A stretch of DNA of 39,494 nucleotides from AG-12 sp027339635. GTDB taxonomy: Bacteria > Chloroflexota > Dormibacteria > Aeolococcales > Bog-877. The stretch covers positions 1 through 39,494 of the forward strand of contig DAHWNZ010000018.1 in NCBI GenBank assembly GCA_027339635.1. Reading direction: 5' to 3'. The notes beneath the pieces were generated by a model. That model saw nothing but the letters and a program-made list of their open reading frames with translations, was not told the DNA's origin and made no database searches. This document shows positions 30,054 through 37,898 of this stretch, in pieces (position 1 is the stretch's first letter; the number at the start of each line of letters is the position of its first letter). A program made the translations under genes and the position numbers.

Positions 30054-32171
30054 TCAGGTTGAGGCGCTGGGATCTCCGGGAGCGGCCAGATCCAAGAACT
30101 CCACGCGGTCGCGTCCTGCGCGCTTGGCCGCATACAGCGCCCGGTCCGCCAGGTCGAGGAGGTTGCGCGCCCCTCGGGTGCCCTCGGGGAAGCTGACACC
30201 CCCGATGCTGACAGTCACCCTGACCGTGGATTGGTCGTCAAGCATGATCGGCAACGCCGCCACCGCGCCGCGAATTTTCTCGGCGACCAGATAGGCGTCC
30301 TCGCGGCCGGTATTGGCCATGACCACCACGAATTCCTCGCCGCCGTAGCGGGCGGCCAGGTCCGATTTGCGAATCGTGTCGATCACCAGGCTGGAAACAG
30401 AGCGCAGCACCCGGTCGCCCACCAGGTGCCCGTGCGAGTCGTTGATCGCTTTGAAGTGATCCAGGTCGAGCATCAGGACTGACAGGCTGGAGTTGGCCCG
30501 TTCCGCCACGTTCACCTGCTGGTCGAGATAGCCGATGAGGAAGCGGTAGTTGTAGAGCCCGGTCATGGCGTCCGTGGTAGCCTCGCGACGCGTTACCACC
30601 AGTTGCATGCTCTTGTCGACGGCGGACACAACCTGGGCCGCCACCGTGTTGCAGAGGGCCCGGTCCTCCTCCAGGTATGGGCGCCGCTTGTTGGCGACCA
30701 CCAGCAGGCCCAGAATGCGGCCCTCGCTCTGCAGGGGCTCGGCCAGACAGTCGCGCAGTCCCAGGCGGCGTTCCAGCTCGCCGCGCTCCTGCGTGGTGAG
30801 GAGCGGTCGCGCCAGAAAACGCGGCCTCCGCAACAGGTCGCCGATGATCCCGTCGCCGCTCTCAAGCTCCGACCACTCCAAGGCGGGGTCCCCTATCCCC
30901 CATGTGATCAGAAAGCTGAGGCCGCTCGGCTCGGTTGGACGCAGCAGGATCATCGCCATCTCCGCCTCGACCACCCGGCAGAGATTCATGAGTACCTGCG
31001 AAAGGGACTGCTCCAAGGGAGCATTGCCGGTGAGGGTCGAGGCGATCACGCTGCGCCCGACAGCCAGGATCACCTGATGCCTCAGCTGGCGGCGCATGAT
31101 CTCGAAGTTGGCCGCCAGGCGGCTCACCTCCTCGGACCCCTCGACCCTGACCGGCTCGGCGTAGACATCCTGCCCCAGACGCTGCACCGCCTCATTGAGA
31201 CGGCGCAGGGGCCGGTTCAGGAATCGCTCCGCCAACAGGAACACCACGACCATGCCGAGCAAGAGGACCGATGCCACGGCGAGTGTCACCGGCACCGCCA
31301 GCTGCTCTGCCGAAGGCCCCACGCTGGTCGCCGACTGGGACACGACCAAGGTCGCCACCGCCCGGCCGTGGTTGTTCAGGAGCGGCACTCCCGCAAGGGT
31401 CAGGGAGCGGCTCCGGATCGTCCCGCTACCGACCTCGCCGGGGCTCGCCAGAGCGGCCCGCACCGCCTCGGGCAGCGGCGCTTCGGACCCGATCGTGGTC
31501 GAGGCCAAGGTCGCGGGCAACAAGACCCGCCCACTGCCGACCAGGAGCGCCTGGGAGGTGATGCCCTGGCTGGAAATCAGCTGAGCCGCATAGTTGACGC
31601 TCGCTGCGCTGACGGGCGTAAGGACCGCGACGACTCCGAGGTCTTGACCTCCGTTGCGGACCGGAGCCGTCGCCGCCCCCAGGATGCGGTTGCCGAAGCG
31701 CTCGAAGAAGCCTCCCCGAGTGCATTGCTGAGCCGGGCTGAGCAAGCCTGTGACCAGCGGCTGGAGTCGGCGAAGCGGTGTGCCTGCGGCGCTGCCCGCC
31801 AGGATTCGTCCTTGGCTGTTGAGGAACAGCAGGTAGTGGCCCGGGTTGGCACTGACGGTGGAACTGGCATAAGAGCTCAGGCCGGCGACACCGGAGTGGT
31901 AGGCGTCCGCTGTTCGGGGCAGGCCTGCCAGTCTGCAGGCGAGCCCGGCGCTAACCTCGGAGGTCTCCAGACGGACCAGGCCGAGTCCGAGGTGCGCCGA
32001 GCCCTGGGCTGACACCAGGAGTTGGGTGGATCGCGCAGTCTGGGTCTCGTACCACGCCACCGCCGCCGCGGCCAAGGCCGTCGCCAGGCCAACTCCGAGG
32101 AGGATGAGGGCGAACTGCGTTGTGAAGGATGCCCTGCGCCTACGGCGCCGGGTGTCAGGTGACTGTGCCAA
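30054..32171 (-). CDS. Membrane diguanylate cyclase (extracytoplasmic sensor-HAMP-GAF-GGDEF)
   Basis: A 705-residue c-di-GMP synthase. A basic N-terminus leads to a first membrane helix (about 17-41), an extracytoplasmic sensor region of about 240 residues, a second helix (about 292-318), HAMP (about 318-370), a GAF-like domain (about 375-530) and GGDEF (about 535-695). The catalytic motif is RYGGEEF, and the RxxD product-inhibition site (RKSD) lies five residues before it. DLDHFKAINDSHGHLVGD supplies the metal and substrate residues, so the enzyme should be active and feedback-controlled. The ligand of the sensor is unknown. The start at 32171 is TTG without a good ribosome site and is uncertain. 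Confidence 0.92.
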   Translation of the reverse strand: MAQSPDTRRRRRRASFTTQFALILLGVGLATALAAAAVAWYETQTARSTQLLVSAQGSAHLGLGLVRLETSEVSAGLACRLAGLPRTADAYHSGVAGLSSYASSTVSANPGHYLLFLNSQGRILAGSAAGTPLRRLQPLVTGLLSPAQQCTRGGFFERFGNRILGAATAPVRNGGQDLGVVAVLTPVSAASVNYAAQLISSQGITSQALLVGSGRVLLPATLASTTIGSEAPLPEAVRAALASPGEVGSGTIRSRSLTLAGVPLLNNHGRAVATLVVSQSATSVGPSAEQLAVPVTLAVASVLLLGMVVVFLLAERFLNRPLRRLNEAVQRLGQDVYAEPVRVEGSEEVSRLAANFEIMRRQLRHQVILAVGRSVIASTLTGNAPLEQSLSQVLMNLCRVVEAEMAMILLRPTEPSGLSFLITWGIGDPALEWSELESGDGIIGDLLRRPRFLARPLLTTQERGELERRLGLRDCLAEPLQSEGRILGLLVVANKRRPYLEEDRALCNTVAAQVVSAVDKSMQLVVTRREATTDAMTGLYNYRFLIGYLDQQVNVAERANSSLSVLMLDLDHFKAINDSHGHLVGDRVLRSVSSLVIDTIRKSDLAARYGGEEFVVVMANTGREDAYLVAEKIRGAVAALPIMLDDQSTVRVTVSIGGVSFPEGTRGARNLLDLADRALYAAKRAGRDRVEFLDLAAPGDPSAST

Positions 32172-32254
32172 GGTGAACTGCCAGATGCCTCCGGGGGCTG
32201 AACTCGGTGCGCGCCTGGAAAGAGCCCTGGCCCGATCCCGAATGGCGATCGCTC

Positions 32255-32283
32255 GAGACGCCCGTCCACACCCGCCCTATGAT
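32255..32283 (+). promoter_or_regulatory. Candidate promoter for the plus-strand hypothetical gene
   Basis: GAGACG (32255-32260) is followed after 17 bases by TATGAT (32278-32283), the latter matching the -10 consensus at five of six positions. It points towards the gene at 32415, within the 243-base divergent gap after the diguanylate cyclase start. Confidence 0.35.
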
Positions 32284-32397
32284 GTCCCCACCGTAGCCTG
32301 CCAGAGCGCGGACGAGAGGATTGGGAGGTAGCGATGGGGTGACGCCCGCCAAACTTTCCCATGACAGGAGCGCCGGACCATCACCGAGGAGCAAGCC

Positions 32398-32427
32398 ATG
32401 AGCCCGAGACGTCCATGCCGGAGGTGA
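32398..32427 (+). CDS. Possible nine-codon leader peptide MSPRRPCRR
   Basis: This tiny frame has the best ribosome site in the region (GAGGAG six bases upstream). Its stop lies 10 bases inside the next gene, whose ATG at 32415 has no site of its own. Coupled translation is possible. The frame is too short to be sure. Confidence 0.3.
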   Translation: MSPRRPCRR

Positions 32428-32999
32428 TCGTTTCCTTCCTGGATGGGGAGACCCTGTACGGCGAGGTCCCCACCCTGCACCTGGACGATCCGTTCCTTGA
32501 GGTCGAGCTTCACAGCCTTGACGGCAACACCAGGCAGGCGCTGGTTCCGGCCAGCGCCGTGCGCCAGGTGGAGGTGCGCCAGGTGGAGCCGATCGAGGTG
32601 GGCCGCGACGTGAAGGAGATGCCCCGGGTCGCCCTGCACTTCGCTGACGGTCAGGTGTTCCGCGCCCATGTGGTGAACCCCGCGTCGCTGCAGCGCTTTG
32701 GCGCGGTTTGGGATGTCATCGAGGCGGGCCACGATGAGCACCGGGTGATGGCCATACCGTACACGGCGATGAAGGCCGCCTTCTACGTCCGGCACTGGGA
32801 CACAAGGCGCCCCGTTGACCGCGACAGCTCGGCTGAGGAGACTGAGGGTCGACGCCTGGCTGAGATTCAGGCCCGCCGCTCAAGGGCCGCCCTGGAGAGC
32901 CGCGTCTCGCGCTCATCCGGGCTGAGAGCCAGGATGGGGATCACCGACGATGGCGGCAGCCGACGCCGGGCCGGAGGCGCCGCAGAGGAGCAGGACTGA
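32415..32999 (+). CDS. Hypothetical protein with two related beta-rich halves
   Basis: A 194-residue protein. Two segments look alike: residues 3-60 start VIVSFLDGETLYGEV and residues 75-135 start RVALHFADGQVFRAHV. Each is a VxFxDG strand-turn-strand pattern ending in a hydrophobic strand. The end of the second half, MKAAFYVRHWDT, resembles small bacterial domains with a FVRDF-type end (DUF6982-like, tentative). The last 55 residues are charged and probably disordered. The start is uncertain: ATG at 32415 is directly before the first conserved strand, and ATG 32361 is in frame upstream. It is convergent with infA. Confidence 0.6.
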   Translation: MPEVIVSFLDGETLYGEVPTLHLDDPFLEVELHSLDGNTRQALVPASAVRQVEVRQVEPIEVGRDVKEMPRVALHFADGQVFRAHVVNPASLQRFGAVWDVIEAGHDEHRVMAIPYTAMKAAFYVRHWDTRRPVDRDSSAEETEGRRLAEIQARRSRAALESRVSRSSGLRARMGITDDGGSRRRAGGAAEEQD

Positions 33000-33002
33000 C
33001 AT

Positions 33003-33043
33003 CCCACCGGCGGGAGATGCGCCGCTGACAGACTTGCGGTGGG
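33003..33043. terminator. Long-loop hairpin between convergent genes
   Basis: CCCACCG (33003-33009) pairs with CGGTGGG (33037-33043), enclosing a loop that can itself form GGCG/CGCC. It sits between the ends of the hypothetical gene and infA. A bidirectional terminator role is possible but there is no strong T-run. Confidence 0.3.
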
Positions 33044-33045
33044 GT

Positions 33046-33342
33046 TTACTTGTAGCGGAAGGTGATGCGACCGCGGGTGAGGTCGTAAGGGCTCAGTTCG
33101 ACCTTCACCTTGTCCCCGATGAGGGTCCGGATGTAGTGCTTGCGCATCTTCCCCGAGATATAAGCCAGCACGACCTGCCCGGTCTGCAGCTCGACGCGGA
33201 ATACCGCGTTGGGCAGGGGCTCCACCACGGTCCCCTCCAACTCTATGGTCTCTTCCTTCTGCTCCTCTGGAGGTGCCACTCTGGCGACGCGAGGGCGTGC
33301 CGGTCCACGCCTGGGCCTGCGACCCATCGAGCGTCGTGCCAA
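33046..33342 (-). CDS. infA: Translation initiation factor IF-1 with basic N-terminal extension
   Basis: The C-terminal 70 residues are a standard IF-1 OB-fold: GTVVEPLPNAVFRVEL, ISGKMRKHYIRTL and VELSPYDLTRGRITFRYK. IF-1 binds the 30S A site during initiation and is normally about 72 residues. Here the frame adds about 26 residues rich in Arg and Pro (ARRSMGRRPRRGPARPRV). The TTG start at 33342 is backed by a strong GGAGGT six bases upstream, whereas the in-frame ATG at 33327 has no site; both keep most of the extension. The gene stands alone, not in the usual ribosomal-protein cluster, with a TACAAT -10 box upstream. Confidence 0.93.
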   Translation of the reverse strand: MARRSMGRRPRRGPARPRVARVAPPEEQKEETIELEGTVVEPLPNAVFRVELQTGQVVLAYISGKMRKHYIRTLIGDKVKVELSPYDLTRGRITFRYK

Positions 33343-33396
33343 AGAACCACCTCCATACAGAAATACGAGGCCAAGCCCCGCCCAACTTCCGACTTG

Positions 33397-33402
33397 ATTG
33401 TA
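33397..33402 (-). promoter_or_regulatory. Candidate -10 box of infA
   Basis: TACAAT on the minus strand matches the -10 consensus at five of six positions and lies about 55 bases before the infA TTG, just after the stop of the FAH-family gene. No good -35 box is seen. Confidence 0.35.
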
Positions 33403-33410
33403 GCGTTTGC

Positions 33411-34454
33411 TCAGACCAGGGCCTGACCCGGCTTGGGAACGAACCCACCTCCACCGCCGTGACGGGGACCGATCGTATGGGTCAGGGTCCCGAATCCCAC
33501 GAGCTCCAGGTCCAAGCGGTCCCCCGGCTCGAGCATCCGGCCGGCCTCCTGGCCGCTGCCACCACCGACGGTGCCGCTGGCGATGATCTCGCCCGCCGTG
33601 AGCGGCTCCGCCCCCGATGCGTACGCCACCATTTGGGGAAAGCTCCAGCGCGCCTCCCCCATCGTGCCCCGTGCCACCTCCTGCCCATTCAAGTAGGCCA
33701 CCGCCGTGAGAAGAGCGGCGTCCGGGACCTCGTCGGAGGTGACCAACCACGGGCCCAGGCCACTGGCGAAGTCCTTGGATTTGGCTGGGCCAAGGCGTGC
33801 CTGCATCTCCTCGTGCTGAATGTCGCGGGCGGAAAAGTCACAGAAGACGGTGTAGCCGGCGATCGCTTCCAGGGCGGAGTCCTGATCAAAGTCCCGCCCT
33901 CCCCGGAGCAGGACGCAGGCGAACTCGAGCTCATAGTCGAGCTGGTCGCAGTAGTGGGGCCAGGGCACCTCCTCACCCGGGGCCAGCAGAGTTGCCGCGT
34001 TGCCCTTGTAGTAGACAGGTCTTCTGTACCATGCCGGAGGAATGGGCTCACCGCGGCGCGCGGCCCCGGCCGCCACATGGGTCTCGAAGGCGTAGAAGTC
34101 GCGCAACAAGGGGGACCGCAGCAGTGGGCGGCGCTGCACCCCGCCCTCGGGCCAGCGGAGCGGAGCGCCGGAGGAAGTGGTGGCCGAGGCGGGCAACGTC
34201 AGTGCCAGCTCGACCGCCTCGCCGGCCATCTCCAGCCCCCGGCGCCCCCCTCGGAGGAGGCGCACCAGGTCGTCGGGAAAGGTGGCTCGGGCCCAGCGCT
34301 GGGGGTCACCGCATCCCTGGCGCTCCCACCACAGCTCCCCGGCGGCGGTCACGTCCACCAGGGCCGGGATGCCGCTCTGCGGATCGGTCCTGGCCGCCAC
34401 CACCCGATCGATGGAACCAACCGGCCCTGTGATCCCGACGGTTGCCAGCAACAC
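33411..34454 (-). CDS. Fumarylacetoacetate hydrolase family protein
   Basis: A 347-residue FAH-fold enzyme. The C-terminal domain has YYKGNAATL, the metal-binding acidic cluster around DYELEFACVL and GYTVFCDFSARDIQ, the KSKDFASGLGPWLVT segment and the GTVGGGSG region. Its position next to homogentisate dioxygenase suggests it cleaves fumarylacetoacetate to fumarate and acetoacetate, but the family also contains acylpyruvases and decarboxylases, so the name is kept general. The start is GTG at 34454, nine bases after the hmgA stop; no ribosome site is obvious. Confidence 0.9.
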   Translation of the reverse strand: MLLATVGITGPVGSIDRVVAARTDPQSGIPALVDVTAAGELWWERQGCGDPQRWARATFPDDLVRLLRGGRRGLEMAGEAVELALTLPASATTSSGAPLRWPEGGVQRRPLLRSPLLRDFYAFETHVAAGAARRGEPIPPAWYRRPVYYKGNAATLLAPGEEVPWPHYCDQLDYELEFACVLLRGGRDFDQDSALEAIAGYTVFCDFSARDIQHEEMQARLGPAKSKDFASGLGPWLVTSDEVPDAALLTAVAYLNGQEVARGTMGEARWSFPQMVAYASGAEPLTAGEIIASGTVGGGSGQEAGRMLEPGDRLDLELVGFGTLTHTIGPRHGGGGGFVPKPGQALV

Positions 34455-34463
34455 GGCAGTAGC

Positions 34464-35606
34464 TCAGTCGTCGTCCATCAGAGGCATCCAGGACTCGGCG
34501 TACTCGGCTATCTCAGCGGGCAGGATGTCCGGCAGGGGATGCAGCGGGTGGCGGGCGTCAATCATGACCGCAACCTCGTCATGGTGAGTCTTGGTCCCCT
34601 GGCGGTCCCGTTCAATGGCCTTTGGCTGGGGCCCGTGGTGGATCCCCTGGGCATGCCAGGTCATCATCCCGGCGTCGATACCCGCTCGGCTCATGAATGT
34701 GCCGGCATGGTAGAAGAGCACCTCATCGTAGTCGATGTTGCGGTGATAGAACGGCAGCCGCACCGCTCCCGGGTCATCGATCCCCTCGACTCGGCGAGGG
34801 GCGAAGGTGCACAGGACGAAGCCGGAGGTGCGCAGGGTGGTGTGCACCGATGGGGGCAGGTGGAACCGTCCCGAGGTGACGGGCCGGATGTCGCGCACGT
34901 TGAGCGCAAAGGCGCTGAGGTCCCCCTTCCAGCCGACCGTGTCCAGGGGGTCAAAGGGGTAGAAGACCCTGGTCCACTCCCCCTCCCGCTCGATCACCAT
35001 CTCCCACTCTCCTGAGGGGTTTGGGGCGCTCGCCTCCATCGGCAGCTCGGGCAGGCGCAGTACCGCGCGGTCGAAGGGTGAATGCTGTCCCATGCGGTCG
35101 GCGGGCGGCAGTTCCGGCATCTCCGAGGACGCGATCACAAGCATGAAGGTCTCCCCTCCCTCGGGAAAGATCCTGTGTGTGGTCCCGCGGGGGAGGACCA
35201 GGTAATCGCCCTGCTCGTAGTCGAGCCTGCCGAAGTCGGTCACCATGCGCCCCTTGCCGCGATGGATGAAATAGATCAGGTCGCAGTCCGCGTTGCGATA
35301 GCAGTAGGGCATCGCCTCCACCCGACGGGAGACGTGGATGCGCACATCGTCATTGCCGAGGATGGGGGTGAGGCTGGCGGCCGCATCCGACGCGTCCTTG
35401 GCCCGCACCTGGCGCAGGTCGTAGGCGCGCGGCCGCAGGGGACCCTCGATGCGCAACCACTCGGTCGGAGCGTGGCTGTGGTAAAGGTGCGACGCTGGTC
35501 CGAAGAATCCCTGCCGGGCGAACTCCTCTTCGATCGTCCCCTCCGGTAGATCGCAGTGCGCCTGGCGGCTGAACTGGCCCCGTCCCTGTGGAAACATGAC
35601 GCTCAT
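34464..35606 (-). CDS. hmgA: Homogentisate 1,2-dioxygenase
   Basis: Opens the homogentisate ring to maleylacetoacetate in tyrosine and phenylalanine breakdown. The 380-residue protein is shorter than the human enzyme (445). The iron site is recognisable: FYHRNIDYDEVLFYHAG gives the first His and the Glu, and GIHHGPQP the second His. The N-terminal cupin half contains YFIHRGKGRM and LPRGTTHRI. The ATG at 35606 overlaps the upstream dehydrogenase stop as ATGA, so translation is coupled. No 4-hydroxyphenylpyruvate dioxygenase or maleylacetoacetate isomerase gene is in this window. Confidence 0.92.
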   Translation of the reverse strand: MSVMFPQGRGQFSRQAHCDLPEGTIEEEFARQGFFGPASHLYHSHAPTEWLRIEGPLRPRAYDLRQVRAKDASDAAASLTPILGNDDVRIHVSRRVEAMPYCYRNADCDLIYFIHRGKGRMVTDFGRLDYEQGDYLVLPRGTTHRIFPEGGETFMLVIASSEMPELPPADRMGQHSPFDRAVLRLPELPMEASAPNPSGEWEMVIEREGEWTRVFYPFDPLDTVGWKGDLSAFALNVRDIRPVTSGRFHLPPSVHTTLRTSGFVLCTFAPRRVEGIDDPGAVRLPFYHRNIDYDEVLFYHAGTFMSRAGIDAGMMTWHAQGIHHGPQPKAIERDRQGTKTHHDEVAVMIDARHPLHPLPDILPAEIAEYAESWMPLMDDD

Positions 35607-36715
35607 CCTCCCGCGAAGGTGATAACGGTCTTGATGTCGTTGGGTTGGCGGGCAAAGGCGTCCTGGAACTGCTCCGCCGGGACGCGACGGCTGACGATCT
35701 GCTCCAGCACGGAGGGCCAGCGGCGGACCCCAGCCGCCAGCATCCGGGCGGCCGCCTCGAAATGGGTCCGGTTGGCGTTGACCGTTCCGAAGACCAGCTT
35801 GTTACCCAGGACCATGTCCAGGTTGAGCGCATCGGCGTCGACGGTCACGGTTCTGGCGCCGGCGGTCACGGAGCTCAGGCAGCAGACCCCGTCGTGCCCG
35901 GTGACGGCAATGGCCGCCATGGCGACCGCGGACACGCCGGTTGCCTCGAAGACCAAGTCGATGTTGCCCAATTCTTTGGCCAGTCCCCCAACCGGGTGCT
36001 GGTCGGCGTCAAGCAGGTTGGCACCGAGTTCCTTGGCGACCCGCGCCGCCGCGGAGTCGGGTTCGGCCTTGGCGACCATGAACACCTCAAGGTCCCTCAG
36101 CCGCAGCGAGATCGCGGCCAGCAGACCGATGGCGCCGGCGCCGCAGATCAGGGCCCTCTTTGGCTCCCACGGAAAGCGGTGCCGCTGGATCCCGTACGCC
36201 TGGATCAGCCCCTTCTCCACGATGGAGCTGGGCTCCATCAGCACCCCTACCCGGTTGAGCCTCGGCGGAAGCGGAATAAGGTAGTCCTCAGACTCCACGT
36301 ACCGCTCTGCCATGTAGCCGTCACGCCCCTTGATCCCCCGCTCGGTGTAGTTGCCGGTCAGGCAGTCGTCGCTCTGACCGTTGGCGCAAGGGGCGCATCG
36401 CTCCGGGCATGGCCGCCGCACCGTGGCTACCACCAGCTGGCCCGGCTCCAGCTTGCTTCCGGAGGGCGCCCGCGCCACCCGACCGAGATTCTCGTGGCCC
36501 ATGACCAGTACGTCTCTCCCATCGGGAGGGGCTCCATAGCCCTCGTTGGCGATCTCCAGGTCGGTTCCGCACACTCCCACCTCGACCACCTCGACCTCGA
36601 CACCATCCGCCGGCTTGCCGTCAGCCGACTGGACCTGCCCCGACCCCGACGGCTCTGCAATGTCCCCGAGGTGGACACTCCCCTTCTTCCCCGGCGTCGT
36701 GATGATCGCCTTCAT
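35603..36715 (-). CDS. Zinc-dependent sugar dehydrogenase, archaeal glucose dehydrogenase type
   Basis: A 370-residue medium-chain dehydrogenase. The catalytic zinc site is in GVCGTDLEI and MGHENLG. The structural zinc cysteines lie in RPCPERCAPCANGQSDDC, and the NAD(P) Rossmann motif is ICGAGAIGLLAAI. The strings CGTDLEIANEGYG and YTERGIKGRDGYMAE are features of the glucose 1-dehydrogenases of Haloferax and Thermoplasma, so a sugar or polyol substrate is likely. It is the first gene of an operon with hmgA and the FAH-family gene, an unexpected partnership. The ATG at 36715 has a GGAGGT site five bases upstream. Confidence 0.85.
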   Translation of the reverse strand: MKAIITTPGKKGSVHLGDIAEPSGSGQVQSADGKPADGVEVEVVEVGVCGTDLEIANEGYGAPPDGRDVLVMGHENLGRVARAPSGSKLEPGQLVVATVRRPCPERCAPCANGQSDDCLTGNYTERGIKGRDGYMAERYVESEDYLIPLPPRLNRVGVLMEPSSIVEKGLIQAYGIQRHRFPWEPKRALICGAGAIGLLAAISLRLRDLEVFMVAKAEPDSAAARVAKELGANLLDADQHPVGGLAKELGNIDLVFEATGVSAVAMAAIAVTGHDGVCCLSSVTAGARTVTVDADALNLDMVLGNKLVFGTVNANRTHFEAAARMLAAGVRRWPSVLEQIVSRRVPAEQFQDAFARQPNDIKTVITFAGG

Positions 36716-36769
36716 GCAAGACCTCCTTCGCGTGCTGCCTGGCGCACCAAGCCTACCGCTAACAGCGAG

Positions 36770-36784
36770 GAGGCGGTTCGCCTC
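36770..36784. repeat. Perfect 6-3-6 inverted repeat upstream of the dehydrogenase operon
   Basis: GAGGCG-GTT-CGCCTC lies 55 bases before the sugar dehydrogenase start. It may be an operator or a leader hairpin. Being GC-only in the arms, it could also arise by chance. Confidence 0.3.
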
Positions 36785-36879
36785 TTGGGACCGCACCGGT
36801 GGTGATCGGAAGGGTGGCGGCCAGGGGCCAGCAGCTCCGGAGACCAGGGCTCCGTCCCGGGTCCGCCCGTGCGGCTTAG

Positions 36880-36907
36880 ACTGTGATGCGTAGGTAAATC
36901 ACTGTGA
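36880..36907. promoter_or_regulatory. Direct repeat ACTGTGA spaced two helical turns
   Basis: ACTGTGA occurs at 36880-36886 and 36901-36907, starts 21 bases apart, in the gap between the dehydrogenase operon and the ABC genes. This places both copies on one face of the helix, as for a dimeric or tandem regulator. No promoter could be fixed beside it. Confidence 0.3.
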
Positions 36908-36995
36908 GGGTGGCTGCAAGAGCCATGTCCCAAACCGCGAATCCCGCCTCGCTGGATGTTCCGAGATCTGCGCTGGGGGACCGCCCCGGGAGCTG

Positions 36996-37778
36996 ATGGC
37001 AGCGCTGTTGCAGATTGAGGACCTGGCGACCCACATCCGCCTCCATCGCGGTGAGGTGGTGGCCGTCGACCGGGTGAGCCTGCAGATCCAGTCTGGAGAG
37101 ACCGTGGGCTTGGTGGGCGAGTCGGGCTGCGGCAAGACCATGCTGGCGCTTTCGGTGATGAGGCTTCTTCCGCCCGGAGGGCTCTTTGCCGCTGGGCGCA
37201 TCGAGTACCAGGGAGTCGACCTGATCCGTCTTCCAGAACGTCGCATGCGCGCCATTCGGGGCAGCGAGATTGCCATGGTGTTTCAGGATCCGTCAGCAGC
37301 CCTCAACCCGACGATGGCCGTCGGAGACCAGGTGGCGGAGGGTGCCAGCGTGCATTTCCACGTCCCTCGCAAGGAAGCACTGGAGAGGGCGGTGGAAGCG
37401 CTTGCCAAGGTCGGAGTGAGCGGGGCGGCCGAGGTGGCCAGCAGATACCCGCATCAGCTCTCCGGCGGACTCAGGCAGCGGGTTCTGATCGCGATGGCGA
37501 CCGTGTGCCGTCCGAAGCTCCTTCTCGCTGACGAGCCCACCACGGCGGTCGACGCCTCGGTCGCCCAGGAGATCATGGAGAGCATCCAGGCCGTCAAGCA
37601 GGAGATGGGGCTGGCGGTCCTGCTGATGAGCCATGATCGGGCCCTGGTCGAGGGCTGGTCGGGTCGCATCCTCGAGATGCGGGCGGGCAGGCTGGTCGAC
37701 CCCAGCCAGCCCAGGCGCTCCGAGGCATCCGAGGGACCACGGACGCCCCTGCCGCCGAGCGCTTGGGGCCTTGGCTGA
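36996..37778 (+). CDS. Peptide-type ABC transporter ATPase, C-terminally truncated DppD/OppD homologue
   Basis: A 260-residue ATPase with a complete nucleotide-binding domain: Walker A GESGCGKTM, Q-loop VFQDPSAALNPT, signature LSGGLRQRV, Walker B LLLADEPTTAVD and H-loop LMSHD. It lacks the C-terminal oligopeptide-type tail with cysteines (about 70 residues) seen in its neighbour at 37899, with which it shares a nearly parallel N-terminus (MAALLQIEDL against MAALLEIKDL). The tail here is a short Pro/Ser-rich stretch. A natural short form or a decayed duplicate are both possible. The ATG at 36996 has GGGAG three bases upstream, a tight spacing. Confidence 0.87.
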   Translation: MAALLQIEDLATHIRLHRGEVVAVDRVSLQIQSGETVGLVGESGCGKTMLALSVMRLLPPGGLFAAGRIEYQGVDLIRLPERRMRAIRGSEIAMVFQDPSAALNPTMAVGDQVAEGASVHFHVPRKEALERAVEALAKVGVSGAAEVASRYPHQLSGGLRQRVLIAMATVCRPKLLLADEPTTAVDASVAQEIMESIQAVKQEMGLAVLLMSHDRALVEGWSGRILEMRAGRLVDPSQPRRSEASEGPRTPLPPSAWGLG

Positions 37779-37821
37779 GCTTGAGGGGGGCGCCACCGGC
37801 GGGCCCGGCCCGGCCCGGTAG

Positions 37822-37850
37822 TGGCGAAGACGGGATCGGCCCGCTATACT
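37822..37850 (+). promoter_or_regulatory. Candidate promoter of the second ABC ATPase gene
   Basis: TATACT (37845-37850) is the same -10 hexamer as at the purine operon and dehydrogenase promoters. The -35 position at 17-base spacing reads TGGCGA, a weak match. It would let the second ATPase gene be read apart from the first. Confidence 0.4.
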
Positions 37851-37898
37851 CCGCACAAATTGCCGCTGGACGCCCATCGGTTGCTTAGGAAGTAAGAC

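Noticed and set aside
30603..32012. Plus-strand frame of 469 codons opposite the diguanylate cyclase
   Set aside because: It is antisense to a gene with clear HAMP, GAF and GGDEF domains.
33273..35015. Plus-strand frame of 580 codons opposite infA, the FAH-family gene and hmgA
   Set aside because: It spans three well-supported minus-strand genes and shows no domain; codon bias explains its length.
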